A DNA stretch of 15,771 bases, taken from JAXGPP01 sp964436865. Its GTDB lineage: Bacteria; Planctomycetota; Planctomycetia; Pirellulales; Thermoguttaceae. Both the position numbers and the translations under genes were made by a program. The notes below the pieces were generated by a model, which saw only the letters and a program-made list of their open reading frames with translations, made no database searches and was not told where the DNA came from. The DNA is taken from positions 1 to 15,771 of the forward strand of contig CAYTFK010000155.1 in NCBI GenBank assembly GCA_964436865.1, given 5' to 3'. Shown piece by piece: positions 7,369 through 12,780 of the stretch. Every line of letters starts with the position of its first letter. Position 1 is the stretch's first letter.

Positions 7369-7830
7369 AGACTATCCCCCATTGGATCTACACGTGTCGC
7401 CAGCGACCGTCGGCCGCCGTCGGCAAGTTCGCTTTTCAGGTTCCTTGCAGGTCGGCCGGGAAAGGAACTGTCACGTCCTGGAGTGCCGAAAATGGTGGGA
7501 TCCGTCTTCTCGTTCGAGGTGCCCTCCGGGTGGGCTTCGCGCAGGGAAAATGTGCCGGCAATCGCCGCGCGCCGACTCTCAGTGTACCGGATTGGCATCC
7601 GTTTTCGGAGGCTCCCCGGGCTGCGGAGGCAGCCAAGCTGTCGCCTTAACCAACCTTTACGAGGGGTTCGTAATGGAAGGAGGAGCGGGAGCGACTGGTA
7701 GTTCTTCCCGGGCCAATGATGACGTGCCGGTCCAGCCGAGCGGAGCATTCTGGGGGGCGACTTGAAGAGTAGGGTCCCCAGCCTGAGCCGTAGTCGGAAA
7801 TCGCATTACGGCCTACACGCACAAGCCAAA
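7369..7830. other. Intergenic stretch without a convincing gene
   Basis: This lies between the start of the Cys-rich protein (minus strand) and the terminator of the tRNA unit, so it should carry the promoter of the Cys-rich gene, but I cannot pick a clear -35/-10 pair. A short perfect hairpin (GGCTGC, GGAG loop, GCAGCC) sits at 7619-7634 without a U-tract. Open frames crossing the region have low-complexity translations and no recognisable domain. Confidence 0.5.
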
Positions 7831-7854
7831 ACGCCGAGAGAGAACTCTCGGCGT
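7831..7854 (-). terminator. Intrinsic terminator of the tRNA-Asn unit
   Basis: ACGCCGAGAG (7831-7840) and CTCTCGGCGT (7845-7854) form a perfect 10-bp stem with a 4-base loop. On the minus strand the stem runs into TTTTGGC, a short U-tract. It lies 33 bp beyond the 3' end of the tRNA on the same strand, where an intrinsic terminator is expected. Confidence 0.75.
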
Positions 7855-7887
7855 CACCAGCAAATTGAACGGGAAATAGCCCCTGAG

Positions 7888-7960
7888 CTCCCCGACTAGG
7901 ACTCGAACCTAGGACCCAGCGGTTAACAGCCGCTTGCTCTACCGACTGAGCTATCGGGGA
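7888..7960 (-). tRNA. tRNA-Asn (anticodon GTT)
   Basis: The minus strand folds into a complete 73-base cloverleaf: acceptor TCCCCGA/TCGGGGA, D-arm GCTC/GAGC with loop AGTCGGTA, anticodon stem AGCGG/CCGCT with loop CTGTTAA, variable loop GGGTC, T-arm CTAGG/CCTAG with loop TTCGAGT. Every stem is fully paired. The anticodon GTT (7925-7927) reads Asn codons AAC/AAU, and the discriminator base is G, usual for tRNA-Asn. The 3' CCA is not encoded (CTC follows), so it must be added by the CCA-adding enzyme. It has its own promoter and terminator. I found no second copy of its 3' half in the window, hence no sign of an integrated element. Confidence 0.97.
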
Positions 7961-7971
7961 TTGTGGGATCT

Positions 7972-8000
7972 ATCTTATCTCACGCTGTCGGAAGCGACAA
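7972..8000 (-). promoter_or_regulatory. Promoter of tRNA-Asn
   Basis: On the minus strand TTGTCG (7995-8000) and TAAGAT (7972-7977) are separated by exactly 17 bp; each matches the sigma70-type consensus at 4 of 6 positions. The -10 box ends 11 bases before the mature tRNA 5' end, so transcription would begin a few bases upstream of the tRNA, leaving a very short leader for RNase P to remove. Confidence 0.6.
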
Positions 8001-8479
8001 GGAGCGACCTCAGCTCCACTCAAGTTGGCTGCGGCCGAAACAAGGCTGGATCGTAAGACTGGATCGCAGGAATCGATAGAGCCGAAGATCCCGCCACCTT
8101 GGGGAGTGCTGTGGTACCGTCGTTTTTAGCGTAATCGGCGAAAGGCGGCTCGATCGTTCAGTCGCGCCGAAATTATGCGGTCCGCCGTAATAGAGAGACA
8201 AACCCCACTACAGAGGAGGTACATGGAGCAACTCAGCTACAGAGGTGGGCTTACGGCACGGCCAGCCGTTGCGCGACCTGGAGGGGGGACGCTTTAGCAA
8301 TCAGAGCGATTCGAGCGGGACTGGGGGGAAAGCGGCGAACATGCGAGAATAATGCGGTGGGGGGACCGCCGGTTGCAGCAAATCCTACGCGGACATTGCG
8401 GATTCCGGTGGGCGGCAGCAACGCCGGCAGACCGGGAACTCCAACGACAACCTCAGGATACCCGATAAGGGCGCAGACA
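8001..8479. other. Intergenic stretch upstream of the GTPase operon
   Basis: This lies between the tRNA promoter and the chosen start of the first GTPase gene, and should hold the operon's promoter, though I see no clear consensus pair. CTACAGAGG occurs twice (8208-8216 and 8237-8245). The first copy runs into AGGAGGT just before a 24-codon frame at 8223-8297. The first GTPase frame stays open through 8357-8479, but that translation is Pro/Gly/Thr-rich and non-conserved in appearance. Confidence 0.4.
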
Positions 8480-9697
8480 GTGTTGAAGGAACCGGCAGGC
8501 AATTTCTGGAGCGGTCTCTGGCGGCGAGTGCGTTCGCCCGCGGTGGACGACGCGGAAATCGAGGCTCGACTCACACAACTCCGCAGCGAGTTGCCGGAGC
8601 CCGTGTTCTGGCTCCTGGGCAAAGCGCAGTCGGGCAAGACGTCGTTGGTGCGGGCGCTAACCGGCAGCAGCCGGGCAGAGATCGGCAACGGCTTCCGCCC
8701 TTGCACGCGAACCGCCCAGCTCTACCCGTTTCCGGACGAGGCCGTACATTTCGTCCAGTTCTTCGACACGCGGGGACTGGGTGAAGTGGACTACGATCCG
8801 AGCGAGGACATGCGGGTGCTCCAGGAGCAGGCGCACTGCCTGATCGTGGTGATGCGGGCGATGGACCACGCCCAACGCGCGGTGCTTGACGCACTGGAGA
8901 CGATCCACCGAGCGCATCCGCACTGGCCGATCATCGTCGTCCAGACGTGTCTTCACGAAGGCTACCCGTCGGCCGAATCGCAGCACATCCTGCCGTATCC
9001 ATACAACGAGACGCCGTTGCCGCCGTCCGTGCCCACCGATCTCGCCCGTTCGATCATGAGTCAACGGCAGTGGTTTGCCGAGTACGAGGCGCGTTTCGTG
9101 GCAGTCGATTTCACACTTCCCGACGACGGATTCCTGCCAGAACACTACGGCCTCGACGCGCTGTGGACGGCGATTGAAGATGCGTTGCCACTCGGGCTGC
9201 GGGCGATGCTCGAAGGGCAGGCGCGACCGCTGCGCGACGTCTACTTCCGCGCTGCCCACCCGCACGTCCTGTCGTACGCCGCGGTGGCGGGAGCGGCGGC
9301 CGGGTTGCCGGTGCCCCTGCTGGACATCCCACTCCTGGCCGCCGTGCAGGCCAAACTGTTTCATAGCGTCGCCCGGATCTACGGCCAGCCGATGACAACG
9401 CAGCGGGCCGGCGAGATCGCCAGCATGCTGGGAGTCGGCTTTCTGGCTCGGATGGGCGCCCGCGAGCTGCTGAAGATCATTCCCGGCTTGGGAACGGTCG
9501 TCGCTGCAGCGTTTGCGGCGGCCAGCACCTATGCGCTGGGATGCACGCTGTGCGCCTACTTCAGCTACGTGCGTAACGGTGATGTCCCCGATGCGACCGC
9601 GCTTCGCAAGCTCTACCAGGCACAATACGAGGAAGGGCGGCAGCGGCTGGGGAAATTCGTCGGGCAACTCGCCCGCGGCCAGGAACATCGGGCATGA
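8480..9697 (+). CDS. P-loop GTPase with C-terminal DUF697 (YcjF-type) membrane domain
   Basis: From GTG 8480 this is 405 residues; AAGGG at 8467-8471 gives a ribosome site 8 bases upstream. An alternative GTG at 8357 would add 41 Pro/Gly/Thr-rich residues with no ribosome site, so I reject it, though not firmly. The N-terminal domain is a TRAFAC-class (Era/septin-like) GTPase: G1 GKAQSGKTS (47-55) and G3 FFDTRGLGE (DTRG 96-99). The G4 position reads VVQTCLHEG, lacking the Asp of N/TKxD that selects guanine. Residues about 259-361 match DUF697: a hydrophobic AAVAGAAAGLPVPLLDIPLLAAVQAKLFHSVARIYG block, then GARELLKIIPGLGTVVAAAFAAASTYALG. This pattern occurs in E. coli YcjF and in cyanobacterial GTPases, where it probably inserts in or associates with the membrane. 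The TGA overlaps the ATG of the next GTPase (ATGA), so the two are translationally coupled and probably made in fixed ratio. The cellular role is unknown. Confidence 0.85.
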   Translation: MLKEPAGNFWSGLWRRVRSPAVDDAEIEARLTQLRSELPEPVFWLLGKAQSGKTSLVRALTGSSRAEIGNGFRPCTRTAQLYPFPDEAVHFVQFFDTRGLGEVDYDPSEDMRVLQEQAHCLIVVMRAMDHAQRAVLDALETIHRAHPHWPIIVVQTCLHEGYPSAESQHILPYPYNETPLPPSVPTDLARSIMSQRQWFAEYEARFVAVDFTLPDDGFLPEHYGLDALWTAIEDALPLGLRAMLEGQARPLRDVYFRAAHPHVLSYAAVAGAAAGLPVPLLDIPLLAAVQAKLFHSVARIYGQPMTTQRAGEIASMLGVGFLARMGARELLKIIPGLGTVVAAAFAAASTYALGCTLCAYFSYVRNGDVPDATALRKLYQAQYEEGRQRLGKFVGQLARGQEHRA

Positions 9698-11247
9698 CAC
9701 ACCTTAAGACCTGGTGGCTCCTGATCCTGTTGTTGATGAGTGGGCCGTACGTACTGCTTTACCTGGCCGGCTCCGTCTGGCTTTACGAGCGGAACCTGCT
9801 CTGGCAGTGGGGCGCGGTGGCTGCCGCGCTAACCTTCGTGAGCTGGTGGTGGGCGCAGAGTTTGAGGAAGAGACAAAGCCCCCCCACACGATTTTCCGCG
9901 CTGCCGGCCGATGACTGGCCGCCGCTGGCACGGGCCGCCTGGGAAAAGGTCGATGCGATCGCCAACCGCATGCAGGAGGAAGACCTGCCGCTGGATCGTC
10001 CCGAAAGCGTCTGGACCATCGTCCGAGAGGTGCTCGAGGTGGTTGCCCGGCAGTTCCATCCGCGATCGAAACGGGCGATGCTGGAAGTGCCGGTGCCGCA
10101 CGTGCTGCGAATTGTGGAACTGGTGGCCCGCGACCTCCGGTTGGCGTTCTCCAATCGCGTGCCGGCCGGGCACGTGCTCACGCTGCACGATTACCAGCGA
10201 CTGCGGCGGCTGGCCGGCTATTGGACCCCGCTGTATGCGGTTTATCGCGTGGGGTCGTTCGTAGTCAATCCGCTGGCCGCCACGATCCGCGAGGTGCGCG
10301 ACGCGGCCGCCGGCAAGCTCATGGACGCCTCGATCGAAGAGGTCCGGCGGTGGGCGATCGGCTTCACCGTCCGCAAAGCCGGATACTATGCGATCCAACT
10401 TTACAGCGGCCACCTCGTGCTCGACGACGTGGACTTCGATGCCTTCCAGAGCCGCCAATCGCGCGAGGACAAGGACCGTGCCGTCCGACAGGCGGAACGG
10501 CTCGCCGAAGAACCGCTCCGCATTCTCGTGCTGGGCCAGGTGAAGGCGGGCAAGTCGAGCCTCATCAACGCGTTGTTCGGCGAGCCTCGCGCCGCGGTGG
10601 ACGTGGTGCCTCGCACCAGGTTCATCGAGCCGTACATCCTGGAGCGCGAGGGCACGCCCCGCGCCATTATCCTTGATACGGCCGGCTACGAACTGGCGGA
10701 CATGGATGAAAACCCATTCGAACCATTCCGCGGAGAGATTCTCAATTGTGATCTGCTGCTGGTAGTCTGCTCGGCGCGTTCGGCCGCGCGCGGTGCGGAT
10801 CGCCGACTGCTGGACGAACTTCGCGAGTTTTTCCAGCGCGAGCCGGACCGGCTGATGCCGCCGACGATCGCGGCCCTGACGCATGTTGACCAGTTGCGGC
10901 CGCTGGCGGAGTGGAACCCACCCTACAACATCGCCGAACCCGACCGCCCCAAGGCGCGGAGTATCCGCGATGCCGCCGAGACCGTCGCCGTCGATCTGGC
11001 TTTGACGCCTGCGCAGGTCATCCCCGTGTGCCTCAAACCCGAGCGAATCTACAACGTGAAGGAAGCGTTGATCCCCGCGATTCTCCAGGCTATTCCCGAG
11101 GCGCAACGGGTGAAGTACCTCCGCTGCCTGCGTCAATTCCACAGCGAGCAGTATTGGCGGAAGCTGTGGCAACAGGCAGCCAGTTCCGGCCGGCTGCTCC
11201 TGCAGGCAGGGACCGAGTGGCTGCGAAGCCGCAGTCGAGGTGATTAA
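9694..11247 (+). CDS. Membrane-anchored P-loop GTPase, partner of the upstream DUF697 GTPase
   Basis: This encodes 517 residues. Two N-terminal hydrophobic helices (about 7-30 and 36-53, ending WWWAQSLRKR) anchor it in the membrane. A middle region of about 70-270 has no recognised domain and is mostly alpha-helical in appearance. The GTPase domain starts at about 275: G1 GQVKAGKSS (281-289), a likely G2 Thr308 in PRTRF, G3 DTAG (328-331), a G4-like THVD (396-399; Lys of N/TKxD replaced by Val), and a possible G5 near PVCLKPE (444-450). This is typical of Era/dynamin-like TRAFAC GTPases; GxxxAGKSSLINAL is the form seen in several bacterial membrane GTPases. The ATG overlaps the stop of the DUF697 GTPase gene by four bases. 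Both partners have membrane segments and divergent G4 motifs, suggesting a heteromeric membrane GTPase, perhaps dimerisation-activated. A dynamin-like membrane-remodelling role is possible but not shown by the sequence. Confidence 0.82.
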   Translation: MTHLKTWWLLILLLMSGPYVLLYLAGSVWLYERNLLWQWGAVAAALTFVSWWWAQSLRKRQSPPTRFSALPADDWPPLARAAWEKVDAIANRMQEEDLPLDRPESVWTIVREVLEVVARQFHPRSKRAMLEVPVPHVLRIVELVARDLRLAFSNRVPAGHVLTLHDYQRLRRLAGYWTPLYAVYRVGSFVVNPLAATIREVRDAAAGKLMDASIEEVRRWAIGFTVRKAGYYAIQLYSGHLVLDDVDFDAFQSRQSREDKDRAVRQAERLAEEPLRILVLGQVKAGKSSLINALFGEPRAAVDVVPRTRFIEPYILEREGTPRAIILDTAGYELADMDENPFEPFRGEILNCDLLLVVCSARSAARGADRRLLDELREFFQREPDRLMPPTIAALTHVDQLRPLAEWNPPYNIAEPDRPKARSIRDAAETVAVDLALTPAQVIPVCLKPERIYNVKEALIPAILQAIPEAQRVKYLRCLRQFHSEQYWRKLWQQAASSGRLLLQAGTEWLRSRSRGD

Positions 11248-11345
11248 GGCGGATCGCTCCGGCGCGTGGCATCCGGCAGAGCGGCGGCCAGGCTCAGGAG
11301 GAGGAAAGGGCCGAGACGCGGTCCGGGGCGACAAAGAACGAGAAA

Positions 11346-11417
11346 GCCGCTTGCGGCTGAGCACTTGGAGGAGGGCGGCGGTTGCCGGCCTTCCTTGAGT
11401 GCCAAGCCGCAAGCGGC
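11346..11417. repeat. Long interrupted inverted repeat (REP/BIME-like hairpin)
   Basis: GCCGCTTGCGGCT (11346-11358) is the exact reverse complement of AGCCGCAAGCGGC (11405-11417). After a symmetric 2 x 2 mismatch, GCACT (11361-11365) pairs with AGTGC (11398-11402), so the stem continues inward. Each arm is itself nearly palindromic (GCCGC/GCGGC). There is no U-tract. The position after the GTPase operon and the structure resemble intergenic REP/BIME elements. I recall GCCGCAAGCGGC-type repeats from planctomycete genomes, but cannot confirm copy number here. Confidence 0.6.
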
Positions 11418-11445
11418 GTAATAATGTAACGGCCCGGGAAATTAT

Positions 11446-11471
11446 CCGTCGCGGGGGTCTGGCCGCGACGG
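11446..11471 (-). terminator. Candidate terminator hairpin of the HTH-receiver gene
   Basis: CCGTCGCGG (11446-11454) and CCGCGACGG (11463-11471) form a perfect 9-bp stem with an 8-base loop. On the minus strand it lies 53 bp beyond the stop of the HTH-receiver gene and is followed by ATAATTT, an imperfect U-tract. On the plus strand it is about 200 bp beyond the GTPase operon and might serve both directions. Confidence 0.4.
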
Positions 11472-11524
11472 GTCAGTCGAACGGCGATGGCGGATGGATT
11501 GGCTTTCCCAGGGGAAAACAGCGG

Positions 11525-12097
11525 TCAAACAAGCTCCTTCTTGGCACCGATGAGGGTCCGCAAGCGCTCGGCCAGAAGCGCCGAGTCGAACGGCTTCTTG
11601 AATGTCTCATTGATGCTCGATCGGTCGAAGCTCATCGAGCTGCCGTCGTCGGGCAGCAGGGCAATCAGGATCACGTCGGCGAACTCATTGTTGCGCCGCA
11701 GATTCTGACAGATTTGCAGAGCTTCGGTCCGGCCGATGGAGAAGTCGACGATGATGCAGTCGGGATGGAAGCTTTCGGCTTGAATCCCGGCATCAAAGCC
11801 ACTGGCCGCCACGGCGACCTTGAACGACCGCTCCACGGGCAGTTCACGTTTGATGTTCTCGACCAGCACCTGGTCCTGCGCGACAATAAGCACCTTGGCC
11901 ATTGCCTCGTCTTCGAGGTCGCCAAGGGGCATGCCGTGCTCTTTCAGGAACTTGATCAAGTACTCGCGGGGAATCCGTCGGTCTTGAGATCCGGGGATGC
12001 GGTATCCCTTCAGGCGACCCGAGTCGAACCATTTGCTAACGGTTCGTGGGGCCACCTTACAGATCTTGGCGACCTGACCAGTAGTGAAAACCTTCAT
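11525..12097 (-). CDS. Excisionase/MerR-type HTH fused to an atypical response-regulator receiver
   Basis: This encodes 190 residues. The start at 12097 is chosen because GGAGAG lies six bases upstream and the protein then begins directly with the HTH; the frame extends 13 residues further without such support. Residues 1-55 (MKVFTTGQVAKICKVAPRTVSKWFDSGRLKGYRIPGSQDRRIPREYLIKFLKEHG) are the winged helix of the excisionase/MerR superfamily, with the YRIPGSxDRRI wing. Residues about 67-185 form a CheY-like receiver: KVLIV beta-1, phosphoacceptor Asp118 in IIVDFS, and Lys167/Lys168 in TFKKPF. The acidic pocket that binds Mg2+, normally DD or DE after the first strand, reads AQD (73-75), so one acid is missing. 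The order DNA-binding then receiver is the reverse of most response regulators. No histidine kinase is nearby. It is probably a transcription regulator, with its receiver perhaps controlled by interaction rather than by efficient phosphorylation. Confidence 0.85.
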   Translation of the reverse strand: MKVFTTGQVAKICKVAPRTVSKWFDSGRLKGYRIPGSQDRRIPREYLIKFLKEHGMPLGDLEDEAMAKVLIVAQDQVLVENIKRELPVERSFKVAVAASGFDAGIQAESFHPDCIIVDFSIGRTEALQICQNLRRNNEFADVILIALLPDDGSSMSFDRSSINETFKKPFDSALLAERLRTLIGAKKELV

Positions 12098-12780
12098 TGC
12101 AGGCTCTCCGATATCTCGCACGCTTCGGTTCCACACCGCCTCGGCCGGACGACGCCCATCCGGACGAAGCTTGGCCCCTTGCTTGTGACAACTGCTCGAT
12201 CCATCACTCCGGCGTCGAGCCGGTCAGCCGTCACACGCATCTGGGTCGGGGCCCGATGTAATCTCGCTTCGATTTGGCAGTGGTTCAGCTCCCTCTGACC
12301 CGCGCCGTAGTATTCACATCGGTTACCGGGGCATCCGGAAGTCAGCGAAAATCCGTAAAATAGGGAAGGCGTGTTTCAACCAACCCAACGGTAATGTCGT
12401 GACTCGCCGGAAGGATCACCCGAGGTAGCGTCGCGGTGGAGAAACCCGTAGAAAGCCCGCCAAATCGTTGCAGCAGCGGGCGGCAAGTGTTTGCCACGAG
12501 TCGAACCCGGCCCATCGCGCACCCCGGTTGCTCCCTCTCAACCCGGTAGCACGACGCCAGTTCCGCTGCGCAGCAGGCCGCCCGCGAAAGGCGTGGCTGT
12601 TCAAGCATGGTCCCCCCTAAATCCCCACCCACAGTCGCAGCTTCAGCTTGCAGTCTGCGGGATAGGGCTTCCGATGATAGATTTCGATTCAAAACAGGGG
12701 ATGACTTTAGAATCTTTCTTCCGGTCGTACGGGCGGTGCCGACCGTGTCGTCTGGGAAGACTGTGAGGGCGTGAATCGGC
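12098..12780. other. 683-bp intergenic region between the HTH-receiver gene and smc
   Basis: Genes on both sides run on the minus strand, so this contains the end of the smc transcript and the promoter of the regulator. I see no strong terminator hairpin after smc and no convincing -35/-10 pair before the regulator. The only start with a good ribosome site is that of the small frame at 12342-12608, listed separately. No RNA gene, repeat or mobile-element remnant was recognised. Confidence 0.45.
12342..12608 (-). CDS. Doubtful small ORF, 88 residues, no recognised function
   Basis: ATG at 12608 is preceded by AGGGGGG with a three-base gap to the codon, and the frame ends in TGA at 12342. The product (MLEQPRLSRAACCAAELASC..., ending VGLVETRLPYFTDFR) has five Cys and no motif I recognise. 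Its third codon positions look less GC-rich than those of neighbouring genes, arguing against coding. It lies in the gap between smc and the HTH-receiver gene on the same strand. It could be a real small gene, a decayed fragment or chance. Confidence 0.2.
   Translation of the reverse strand: MLEQPRLSRAACCAAELASCYRVEREQPGCAMGRVRLVANTCRPLLQRFGGLSTGFSTATLPRVILPASHDITVGLVETRLPYFTDFR

Noticed and set aside
7673..7765. 30-codon frame with GAGGGG six bases upstream of ATG
   Set aside because: The Gly/Ser-rich product has no motif, and a short frame with a chance purine stretch is expected in this GC-rich gap.
7888..7960. tRNA-Asn as an integration site for a genomic island
   Set aside because: There is no duplicate of the tRNA 3' end elsewhere in the window and no integrase or transposase gene nearby.
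8223..8297. 24-codon frame after a perfect AGGAGGT
   Set aside because: Only two or three bases separate the Shine-Dalgarno from the ATG, too close for normal initiation, and the product (MEQLSYRGGLTARP...) has no recognisable character. A leader peptide is possible but unsupported.
8357..8479. Upstream GTG start extending the first GTPase by 41 residues
   Set aside because: There is no ribosome site, and the added segment is Pro/Gly/Thr-rich low complexity; GTG 8480 has AAGGG at good spacing. Homologue alignment could overturn this.
9829..11412. 527-residue minus-strand open frame
   Set aside because: It is antisense to the second GTPase gene, which has intact G1 and G3 motifs on the plus strand.
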